Shown: positions 14,222 through 20,405 of the stretch, in pieces
Numbering within the stretch: position 1 is the first letter of the stretch
Layout of the letters: every line of letters begins with the position of its first letter
Assembly (NCBI GenBank): GCA_040902855.1
Contig: JBBDWN010000104.1
Span: 1 to 20,405 of the forward strand
Length of the DNA stretch: 20,405 nucleotides
Direction: 5' to 3'
From: DATHWB01 sp040902855
GTDB lineage: Bacteria > Actinomycetota > Acidimicrobiia > Spongiisociales > ZC4RG35
Program-made: the position numbers and the translations under genes
Notes under the pieces: generated by a model
What the model was told of the DNA's origin: nothing
The model's input: the letters and a program-made list of their open reading frames with translations, nothing else
Databases searched by the model: none

Positions 14222-14911
14222 ATGGCTACCCGTCCCGACCGGATTCTGCTGATCGACGACGAGCCGCGGGTTCGTCAAGTCGTCTCGGCCTATCTCGAAC
14301 GCGAGGGATTTCGGGTCGATCAGGCTGCGGATGCCGCTGAAGCACGGGCCCTGCTCGCGGGGACCCCTCCCGATCTTGTCGTCCTCGACGTGATGTTTCC
14401 CGGCGCTTCGGGTCTCGACCTGCTGGCCGAAATGAGAGAGACCTCGGAACTTCCCGTCATCCTTCTCACTGCCCGTGCGGAGGAGTCCGACCGGGTGGCC
14501 GGTCTCGAACTTGGTGCCGACGACTATGTCGTCAAGCCGTTCTCACCGCGGGAACTCGTTGCACGGGTGCGCACCGTTCTGCGCCGCACTCGTCGGCGGC
14601 CGGAGGGCGGCCGTATCGAGCACGGTGAACTGGTGATCGACGTCGCGGCACGCGAGGTCACTGTGGCGGATCGGACTGTGGATCTCACCGCCAAGGAGTT
14701 CGACCTCCTCACCCACATGGCGGGCCGACCCCGGGAGGTCTTCAGCCGCAACCAGTTGCTGATGGACGTGTGGGACTCCTCGTCGGAGTGGCAGGATCCA
14801 GCCACCGTGACGGTTCACATCCGGCGTCTTCGAACCAAGCTCGAGCCGGAAGCGGTCGAGTCGCGCTGGTTGGAGACGGTATGGGGCGTCGGCTATCGGT
14901 TCCAACCGTGA
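14222..14911 (+). CDS. OmpR/PhoB-family response regulator
   Basis: A two-component transcription regulator of 229 residues. The receiver domain (about 7-120) has the acidic pair Asp12/Asp13, phospho-acceptor Asp56 (VVLDVMFPG), switch Thr83 and Lys105 (KPF). The winged-helix DNA-binding domain occupies about 130-229, ending with the family-typical VHIRRLRTKLE and TVWGVGYRF. It is divergent from ccmA and directly upstream of its cognate kinase. The tandem 11-bp repeat in the shared promoter region is its likely target, which would allow autoregulation and control of the ccm operon. The signal is unknown. Confidence 0.94.
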   Translation: MATRPDRILLIDDEPRVRQVVSAYLEREGFRVDQAADAAEARALLAGTPPDLVVLDVMFPGASGLDLLAEMRETSELPVILLTARAEESDRVAGLELGADDYVVKPFSPRELVARVRTVLRRTRRRPEGGRIEHGELVIDVAAREVTVADRTVDLTAKEFDLLTHMAGRPREVFSRNQLLMDVWDSSSEWQDPATVTVHIRRLRTKLEPEAVESRWLETVWGVGYRFQP

Positions 14912-16065
14912 TCCGACTGGTCGCAGCCGTCGCCGCCATCGTCGCCGGCGTCCTCCTGCTCACCGAGGTCTCGATGCAGCCCACCACCGAAGAGCGGCTT
15001 TCGCTGGCGGCCATCTACGGCGTCGCCGCGGTGGTGACGGTGATCGTGTTCCTCGGAGGTCGAGCGGCGAGTACCAGGCTGCGTTCGCTTGGGTCTTCGC
15101 TGCAGCTGATTGCAGTCGCATCTGTCGGCGTCGCCGGGCTTGCCGTCTTCCTGGCCGCTCAGACGATGTTCCTGTCGGTCCATGACCGAAACCTGGTCCT
15201 CGCCGCACTCGTGCTGGGGATTGGGCTCGGCTCGGCCCTGGCAATCGCCTTCGGACGCCAAGCCGGTGAAGACCTCGCCCGCGTGAGCGACGCGGCGCTC
15301 CGGCTGGCTGCGGGCGAGCCTTCGGTTCGCGCGGGCGTGACCCGGAGAGACGAGGTCGGACGGCTGGCAGCTGCCTTCGATGCCATGGCAACCCAACTCG
15401 ACGCCGCCGAACAGGAACGGGCGGTGTTCGTAGCCTCGGTCGGACATGACCTGCGGACGCCGCTCGCCTCGTTGCGGGCCACGATCGAGGCGGCGCAGGA
15501 TGGAGTGGTCGACGCCGATCCGAAGCTCTTCGCCGGGATGGAGCGAGATGTCACCCATCTGTCACGGCTCGTCGAGGATCTGTTCTTGTACTCACGGACG
15601 GAGGCGGGCACCGTCGACCTGCATCTCGAGTCGGTGGATCTCGCCGAACTTGCCGACGAGACAGCCGAAGTCCTGGCACCTATCGCCGCCCGGCGCGATG
15701 TCACGATCGAAGCAGTGACCGATGTGGGGGCGGCGGTCGACGCAGATCCCTGGGCGATGGGGCGAGTGCTGCGCAACTTGGTGGACAATGCGGTCCGCTT
15801 CTCACCGGACGGGGGGGTGGTGAGGATCGTGGTCGGCGCAGCCGACGGTCGACCGTGCGTGACCGTCTCGGACGACGGTCCCGGGTTCAGCTCCGAGATA
15901 CGGACTGTGGCCTTCGAACGGTTCCGTCGCGGCGACGCTGCCAGAACCCGGGACGGCGCAGGGGCAGGACTCGGGCTGGCGATCGCACGCGGCCTGGTCG
16001 AAGCTCACGGCGGAGAGATCTCCATCGAGGACGGTCCCGGTGGGCGGGTGCGCGTCAGTCTCTGA
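14908..16065 (+). CDS. Sensor histidine kinase
   Basis: The membrane kinase partner of the preceding regulator, 385 residues from a GTG that overlaps the regulator stop by 4 bp (GTGA); an ATG at 14881 would add nine residues and is an alternative. Four hydrophobic helices (about 2-20, 32-50, 66-88, 96-115) with very short loops make up the sensor, so the stimulus is probably sensed within the membrane. A HAMP-like linker follows (about 116-168), then the H-box VGHDLRTPLASLR with phospho-acceptor His180, N-box NLVDNAVRFSPDGG, G1 DDGPGF and G2 GAGLGLAI. Its 3' end overlaps the convergent Lgt-like gene by 61 bp. Confidence 0.92.
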   Translation: MIRLVAAVAAIVAGVLLLTEVSMQPTTEERLSLAAIYGVAAVVTVIVFLGGRAASTRLRSLGSSLQLIAVASVGVAGLAVFLAAQTMFLSVHDRNLVLAALVLGIGLGSALAIAFGRQAGEDLARVSDAALRLAAGEPSVRAGVTRRDEVGRLAAAFDAMATQLDAAEQERAVFVASVGHDLRTPLASLRATIEAAQDGVVDADPKLFAGMERDVTHLSRLVEDLFLYSRTEAGTVDLHLESVDLAELADETAEVLAPIAARRDVTIEAVTDVGAAVDADPWAMGRVLRNLVDNAVRFSPDGGVVRIVVGAADGRPCVTVSDDGPGFSSEIRTVAFERFRRGDAARTRDGAGAGLGLAIARGLVEAHGGEISIEDGPGGRVRVSL

Positions 16066-16706
16066 CCAAGGAACGCGATACCGATTCCGACCACGATGGC
16101 CGCGATGTACCACCCCAGCGGTCCGCCGGTGATGGACACCCGCAGCGGTTCCGTCGCCAGCCGCACGGCTCCAGCCAGGATGAGGCCGACGCCGACTCCG
16201 GCCCAAGCTCGATCCATGAACCGCGCTGTCACGAGCGCGGCGGCGACGAATCCGACGGCGGCATAGAGCTCTACCGGGTGGCGGGTGACGGACGTGCCCG
16301 CAGATGTGATCGCCCAGGGGAGTTCGGACGCCGTGCCGAGACAGGCGCCCCGCCACACGCAGCCTCCGTGCCATCCGGCGAGGCCGGCGAGAGCCGCAGG
16401 GGCCAACTGGTCCAGGGCCATGGGAAGTCGGTCACGGTGGGTCCAGGCGAGGACACCGAGCGCGCCGATGGCCGCGAACCCGGTGGAGACCCCGCCGCGC
16501 ACGACGAGGATGTCGGCGGGTCGCATGACCGGGTTCACGCCTGCACTGATCATCGATGCCAGCCGTCCGATCAGCAGACCCACCGCCGCGGCACCGATCA
16601 GCACATCCGTCGGTCGATCCACCGAGATTCGTGTTCGCAGCATCCGGTTGGCGATCCAGACCGACATTGCGCCCGTGAGGGCGGCTGCGAGAAGGGTGAG
16701 TTCCAT
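16005..16706 (-). CDS. Lgt-family (prolipoprotein diacylglyceryl transferase-like) membrane protein
   Basis: A 233-residue polytopic membrane protein resembling Lgt, which transfers diacylglycerol to the lipobox cysteine of lipoproteins. Lgt-like elements are GGVSTGFAAIG (71-81), the GWHGGCVWRGACLGTASELPWA region (111-132, corresponding to the family's GRxGNFxNxExxG signature but lacking its Asn), RHPVELYAAVG (142-152) and a C-terminal ATEPLRVS segment. It is shorter than typical Lgt (about 260-290), so it may be a specialised or non-canonical paralogue. Its ATG shares one base with the stop of the thioredoxin lipoprotein gene, so the two are translated together. Confident on family, not on activity. 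Confidence 0.75.
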   Translation of the reverse strand: MELTLLAAALTGAMSVWIANRMLRTRISVDRPTDVLIGAAAVGLLIGRLASMISAGVNPVMRPADILVVRGGVSTGFAAIGALGVLAWTHRDRLPMALDQLAPAALAGLAGWHGGCVWRGACLGTASELPWAITSAGTSVTRHPVELYAAVGFVAAALVTARFMDRAWAGVGVGLILAGAVRLATEPLRVSITGGPLGWYIAAIVVGIGIAFLGQRLTRTRPPGPSSMEISPP

Positions 16707-17200
16707 CAGCCGTCTGTGAGAAGATCGTCGATGCCCAATGCAAGGGCTGCGTCGTCGATGACGCCGAAGTGGGTGCGCAGGATCTCGCCGCCGGGACGTA
16801 CGAAGATCGTGACGGGGAGCCCCACTGCGCCCAGATGCCCGCGAATGGCGCCGGGACGGTCGGAACGGTTGTCGAAGGTGAGCCGGAATTCATCGAGGAA
16901 GGCGAGGGAATCGCGAGGGGAATCCTCCGTGGCGATCCCCAGGAAACGGATGTCATCGGAGAACGTTGCGTGGGCCTGACGCAGCAGCGGTGCTTCGGAA
17001 CGACACGGAATGCACCACGACGCCCACAGGTTCACGACCATCGGCCGGTCCGAGGATCCGATCTCCGCCTCGAACTCGTCGACGGTGATCGTTGCGAGAT
17101 CTGGTCCGAGGTCGCCTGTCGCCGTTCCGCCCGAGCATGCGGCGGCCACGAGGACGAGGACGAGGACGAGCAACATAGGGATCCGGCGCATGCGGGTCAT
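16706..17200 (-). CDS. TlpA-like thioredoxin-fold lipoprotein
   Basis: An exported thiol-disulfide oxidoreductase of 164 residues. The signal peptide ends in a lipobox-like AAAC (Cys22). The active site is NLWASWCIPC with Cys63 and Cys66, followed by the conserved RSEAPLLRQ helix and the cis-Pro segment GLPVTIFV. CIPC is close to the reducing-type motifs of TlpA/ResA. The start is uncertain: ATG 17200 is taken, ATG 17191 would trim three residues. It lies 32 bp after hisIE and overlaps the Lgt-like gene by one base. Its likely role is reduction of extracytoplasmic disulfides; a partner among the window's cytochrome c maturation proteins is possible but not shown. Confidence 0.9.
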   Translation of the reverse strand: MTRMRRIPMLLVLVLVLVAAACSGGTATGDLGPDLATITVDEFEAEIGSSDRPMVVNLWASWCIPCRSEAPLLRQAHATFSDDIRFLGIATEDSPRDSLAFLDEFRLTFDNRSDRPGAIRGHLGAVGLPVTIFVRPGGEILRTHFGVIDDAALALGIDDLLTDG

Positions 17201-17232
17201 GCTGGCAGGGTTCGAAGGGAAGCGACGCGAGA

Positions 17233-17841
17233 TCAGCGTCGGCGCTTCTCGAGGACGTCGAGGACCAGTGCCGGGTCGATCTTGCGCTCTGCGAGAACGA
17301 CCAAGGTGTGGAAGATGAGGTCGGCGACTTCCTCCGCCACCCGCCGATCGTCGGCCATACCTGCGGAGTGGTCCTTGGCGGCGAGAAGGACTTCGACCGC
17401 TTCCTCGGTCATCTTCCGTCCCGGGCCCTCCGCACCAGCGCGGATCAGGGACGTCGTGTACGAGCCGTCGGGCAGGTTTTCGGCACGGTCGGCGATCACC
17501 GCCCACAATCTGTCGAGCCGGGACAGGCCCGGACCGAGGGGGGCGTCGTCGAAACAGGTGACCGTTCCTGTGTGGCAGACGGGTCCGGTCGGGCGGGCGA
17601 AGACGAGGATCGTGTCTGCGTCGCAATCCCATTCGAGCGAGTCGAACGTGAGACGGTTCCCGCTGGTTGCCCCCTTCTCCCAGAGTTCTTGGCGGGACCG
17701 GGACCAGAACGTGACGAACCCGGTCTCGAGGGTGCGGCCGTATGCCTCGGCGTTCATCCATCCCAGCATGAGTACGCGTCCCGAATCCGGGTCCTGGACG
17801 ACGGCGGGTACCAGCTCTGCAGTGTCAGGGAACGGGATCAT
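17233..17841 (-). CDS. hisI: Bifunctional phosphoribosyl-AMP cyclohydrolase / phosphoribosyl-ATP pyrophosphatase
   Basis: A HisIE fusion of 202 residues catalysing steps 2 and 3 of histidine synthesis. The HisI domain (1 to about 105) shows MLGWMN (25-30), FWSRSRQELWEKGATSGNRL across 45-64, the zinc/magnesium motif DCDAD (72-76) and VCHTG with Cys89. The HisE domain (about 107-202) shows the helical EEAVEVLLAAKD (146-157) and VAEEVADLIFHTLVVL (168-183). In most actinobacteria hisI and hisE are separate genes, so the fusion is mildly informative about lineage. The ATG at 17841 overlaps the hisF stop by 4 bp. Confidence 0.95.
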   Translation of the reverse strand: MIPFPDTAELVPAVVQDPDSGRVLMLGWMNAEAYGRTLETGFVTFWSRSRQELWEKGATSGNRLTFDSLEWDCDADTILVFARPTGPVCHTGTVTCFDDAPLGPGLSRLDRLWAVIADRAENLPDGSYTTSLIRAGAEGPGRKMTEEAVEVLLAAKDHSAGMADDRRVAEEVADLIFHTLVVLAERKIDPALVLDVLEKRRR

Positions 17842-18605
17842 GCGGCGCCTCGCACCGGGATCCCGGCCGCGGCCATCGCCCGCTTGACGGTCACGATCTC
17901 GATTTCTCGTCGGTGAAAGATCGACGCTGCCAATACCGCTGATGCTCCTCCTCGGGTCACGGCATCGACGCAGTGGGTGGCCGTGCCGGCGCCACCGGAT
18001 GCGATGACGGGGACACCGACCGCTTCGGAGACAGCCCGCGTGAGAGGCAGGTCGAATCCGTCCTTGGTCCCATCGGCGTCCATCGACGTGAGCAGGATCT
18101 CGCCGGCTCCTCGCTCGACTCCTTCGATCGCCCACGCCACTGCGTCACGGCCCGTGGGTGTGCGTCCGCCGTTCACCACCACTTCAAAGGTCCCATCGGC
18201 TGTGCGGCGGGCGTCGATGGCGAGAACCACACATTGGCGTCCGAACCGGGCGGCGCACTCCGAGATCAGATCCGGACGCGCCACCGCAGCAGTGTTCACT
18301 CCGACCTTGTCTGCGCCGGCCCTCAGTGTCGCCTTCATGTCGTCAGAACTCCGGACCCCACCGCCGACCGTCAACGGGATAAAGACGTTCTCCGCCGTCC
18401 TGCGGACCACATCGAGCATCGTCGGTCTCCCGGTTGGAGAGGCCGAGATGTCGAGGTAACAGATCTCGTCGGCTCCCTCCGACGCATACCGCTCGGCGAG
18501 TTCGACCGGGTCACCCTCGTCTGTCAGGTTCACGAAGTTGATCCCCTTGACGACACGTCCGTTGCGGACATCGAGACACGGGATCAGGCGGATGCGGACG
18601 GTCAT
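17838..18605 (-). CDS. hisF: Imidazole glycerol phosphate synthase, cyclase subunit
   Basis: HisF uses ammonia from HisH to form imidazole glycerol phosphate and AICAR. The 255-residue TIM barrel has catalytic Asp12 (IPCLDV) and Asp131 (LAIDA), phosphate-binding LTVGGGVRS (78-86) and VIASGGAG near the C-terminus. The length matches the family. The ATG at 18605 overlaps the hisH stop by 4 bp, consistent with coupled synthesis of the two subunits. Confidence 0.97.
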   Translation of the reverse strand: MTVRIRLIPCLDVRNGRVVKGINFVNLTDEGDPVELAERYASEGADEICYLDISASPTGRPTMLDVVRRTAENVFIPLTVGGGVRSSDDMKATLRAGADKVGVNTAAVARPDLISECAARFGRQCVVLAIDARRTADGTFEVVVNGGRTPTGRDAVAWAIEGVERGAGEILLTSMDADGTKDGFDLPLTRAVSEAVGVPVIASGGAGTATHCVDAVTRGGASAVLAASIFHRREIEIVTVKRAMAAAGIPVRGAA

Positions 18606-19216
18606 GTCCGGGCGCCGACCGTGGAGACGACGAAGTTCCCGAGGATCGTCAGGCCCGCACTGCCCGAACGCTCGGGGTGGAACTGGGTGCCGGCGACGTT
18701 CCCGCGGCGGACGGCGGCCACGAACGACCCACCGTGCGAGGAGCGTGCGATCACGACGTCTTCTGAGACCGGGACAGGGGCGTACGAGTGGACGAAATAC
18801 ACCTCGGGACGGTCGCCGAGCCCGTCGAAGAGCGGATCGGCGACCGTGTCGATCTCGTTCCAGCCGATGTGGGGGAGCGTCGGGGCATCGACAAGCTGGT
18901 GACTGGCGCCACGCAGCAGGCCGAGGCACTCTGCCTCATCCTCGGTAGAGGTTTCGAAGAGAACCTGCATCCCGACGCAGATGCCGAGCAACGGACGGGT
19001 CCATTCCTGCAAGACAGTCTCGAATCCGCCGGCGCGTATTCCGTCCATGACTGTCGCTGTTGCCCCGACACCCGGCAGCACGATCCCGTCGCTGCCGTGC
19101 AGGTCGCCTCCGGATGTGGCGATCCGAACCTCGGCGCCTGACCGTTCGAGGGCGCGGCCGATCGAGACCAGATTGCCGGCCCCGTGATCGACGACGGCGA
19201 TGACCGGCCTGTTCAC
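18602..19216 (-). CDS. hisH: Imidazole glycerol phosphate synthase, glutamine amidotransferase subunit
   Basis: The glutaminase partner of HisF, 204 residues. The class I amidotransferase triad is visible: nucleophile Cys80 in LLGICVGMQ, His180 and Glu182 in GTQFHPE. The N-terminal VVDHGAGNL and the LPGVGA oxyanion loop (47-52) are typical. The start is GTG at 19216, overlapping the hisB stop by 4 bp (GTGA). Confidence 0.96.
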   Translation of the reverse strand: MNRPVIAVVDHGAGNLVSIGRALERSGAEVRIATSGGDLHGSDGIVLPGVGATATVMDGIRAGGFETVLQEWTRPLLGICVGMQVLFETSTEDEAECLGLLRGASHQLVDAPTLPHIGWNEIDTVADPLFDGLGDRPEVYFVHSYAPVPVSEDVVIARSSHGGSFVAAVRRGNVAGTQFHPERSGSAGLTILGNFVVSTVGART

Positions 19217-19803
19217 TTCAGCGTGCCCTTCGTCGACGCCACTCCGTCACGCCGCGGATCGAGGGCGGTGGCGGCGCGCATCGCCCGGGCCAGCGCCTTG
19301 AAGGCCGCTTCCGCCACGTGGTGGTCGTTGTACCCGGAGGCAGTCAGATGGACTGAGAAGCCCCCGGTGCGAGCCAGCGACTCGACTGCGTGGGAGAGGT
19401 TCTGGGTCGAGAGATTCCCGATCGCCTCCTGTCGAAGCGGGAGGTCGACCACGGCGTACGGGCGGCCGCTCAGATCGATCGCACAGCGCGCCAGGGCCTC
19501 ATCCATGGGGATGGCGGCGTCTCCGAAGCGCTGGATTCCGGCGCGCTCACCGAGTGCGGTGGAGATGGCGGTGCCGAGGGCGAGTGCGGTGTCTTCGACC
19601 GTGTGATGGTCGTCGATTTCGAGATCGCCCTTCGTGACGATCCGCAGGTCGAAGAGGGCGTGCGCGCCGAAGGACGTGAGGAGGTGGTCGAAGAATCCAA
19701 CCCCGGTCTCGACGGAGACGGTTCCTGACCCGTCGAGGTCCAATTCGACTTCGACCGCGGTCTCTTTCGTCGTGCGGTCGACTTGGCTCGTTCTGGACAT
19801 CAT
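19213..19803 (-). CDS. hisB: Imidazoleglycerol-phosphate dehydratase
   Basis: HisB removes water from imidazole glycerol phosphate in a manganese-dependent reaction. The 196-residue monofunctional form has the paired metal-binding repeats: FFDHLL (37-42) with DDHHTVED (64-71), and the later YNDHHVAEAAFKALARAM. The first ATG (19803) gives the same 4-bp ATGA overlap with hisD as the other his junctions, which is why it is preferred over the ATG right after it. Confidence 0.96.
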   Translation of the reverse strand: MMSRTSQVDRTTKETAVEVELDLDGSGTVSVETGVGFFDHLLTSFGAHALFDLRIVTKGDLEIDDHHTVEDTALALGTAISTALGERAGIQRFGDAAIPMDEALARCAIDLSGRPYAVVDLPLRQEAIGNLSTQNLSHAVESLARTGGFSVHLTASGYNDHHVAEAAFKALARAMRAATALDPRRDGVASTKGTLK

Positions 19804-20405
19804 CGCTCCTGGGTTCGTTCGAATCTGATCCTCGCAGCGAGCGCGTGGGCGTCCAGGCCCTCCGCCTCTGCGAGGTTGGTGATGGTGGAGAGGAGGGCGG
19901 ACAGGCCCTCTTCAGACAGAGTTTGGATCTGCGCCCACGAGCCAAAATCCTCGACGGAGAGGGGTCCGCATGCGGCGGCGAGACCGCCGGTCGGCAGCAC
20001 GTGATTGGCTCCAGTGGCGTAATCGCCTGCGGATTCAGGCGACCATCTTCCGACGTACACCGAGCCGGCCGCGCGCACCTGCGAGGCCATCGTCTCAGGC
20101 TCCTCGGTGAGGACGGTGACGTGCTCTCCGGCGTATCGGTTCGCAATCTCGAGCATGGTGGCGCGGTCCGAGACCGTGACGATCGTCCCGTGCTTGCCAA
20201 GCGCCTGTTCGAGGATGTCGCCGCGAGTGAGCCGGCCGAGGAGTTCGGATATCGCCGCTTCCACGGCATCGCCCAGTGCGGGATCGTCGGTGACGAGGAT
20301 GGCGGGGGAGTCGGGGCCGTGCTCTGCCTGGCACAGCAGATCTGCCGCGACGAGATAGGGGTCGGCGACCCGGTCTGCCATGACGAGTACTTCGCTCGGA
20401 CCGGC
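19800..20405 (-). CDS. hisD: Histidinol dehydrogenase, C-terminal part (cut by window edge)
   Basis: The last 201 residues of HisD, which oxidises histidinol to histidine with NAD. The frame stays open to the window edge, where it reads AGPSEVLVMADRVADP, a hallmark of the family; the N-terminal half lies outside. Also visible are RYAGEHV, containing the catalytic Glu-His pair, and SAGDYATGANHVLPTGGLAA followed by GPLSVEDF. The Met at 20381 is internal, not a start. It is the upstream gene of the his block as far as can be seen. Confidence 0.96.
   Translation of the reverse strand, partial: AGPSEVLVMADRVADPYLVAADLLCQAEHGPDSPAILVTDDPALGDAVEAAISELLGRLTRGDILEQALGKHGTIVTVSDRATMLEIANRYAGEHVTVLTEEPETMASQVRAAGSVYVGRWSPESAGDYATGANHVLPTGGLAAACGPLSVEDFGSWAQIQTLSEEGLSALLSTITNLAEAEGLDAHALAARIRFERTQER

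Overview
The window is high-GC, gene-dense bacterial chromosome. Short 3' ends, 1-8 bp start/stop overlaps, GTG starts, and leaderless-looking TANNNT promoters placed 6-8 nt before start codons all point to an actinobacterium-like organism. The protein flavour together with a cytochrome c maturation System I cluster suggests a deep-branching group, for example Acidimicrobiia; this placement is inference. No stretch longer than 300 bases lacks a gene. I saw no tRNA, rRNA, CRISPR array or insertion sequence.

Region 1 (1-4741, + strand): trpD, then a Fur-family regulator whose histidine spacing matches the nickel regulator Nur. Next is a thioredoxin-fold lipoprotein gene interrupted by a single in-frame TGA exactly where the first cysteine of the CxxC active site belongs, followed by a UGA-proximal hairpin. 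I read it as a selenocysteine (UxxC) thioredoxin-like protein, and it is the most notable feature here. After it comes a nikMN-nikQ-nikO ECF-type nickel/cobalt transporter operon, preceded by a perfect TTGCAA-N5-TTGCAA palindrome that matches the known Nur box. Regulator, operator and transporter therefore form one plausible nickel-responsive unit.

Region 2 (4742-7684, + strand): a lipoprotein of unknown function and a membrane-anchored alpha/beta hydrolase of the PAF-acetylhydrolase type. Each is preceded by one copy of a 49-bp repeat (19 identical bases, 11 variable, 19 identical).

Region 3 (7783-14121, - strand): a complete System I cytochrome c maturation operon, ccmA-B-C-D-E-F-H, a CcmI-like TPR protein, and ccmG, with every junction overlapping by 1-8 bp. 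It is divergent from an OmpR-type response regulator and its histidine kinase (14222-16065, +). The 100-bp gap between the two units holds back-to-back leaderless promoters and a tandem 11-bp direct repeat typical of OmpR/PhoB-type sites.

Region 4 (16005-20405, - strand): hisD (cut by the window edge), hisB, hisH, hisF and hisIE, tightly overlapping, followed by a TlpA-like thioredoxin lipoprotein and a short Lgt-family membrane protein. hisC and hisA are absent from this block. Extracytoplasmic thiol redox chemistry recurs across the window: the Sec protein, CcmG, CcmH and TlpA.
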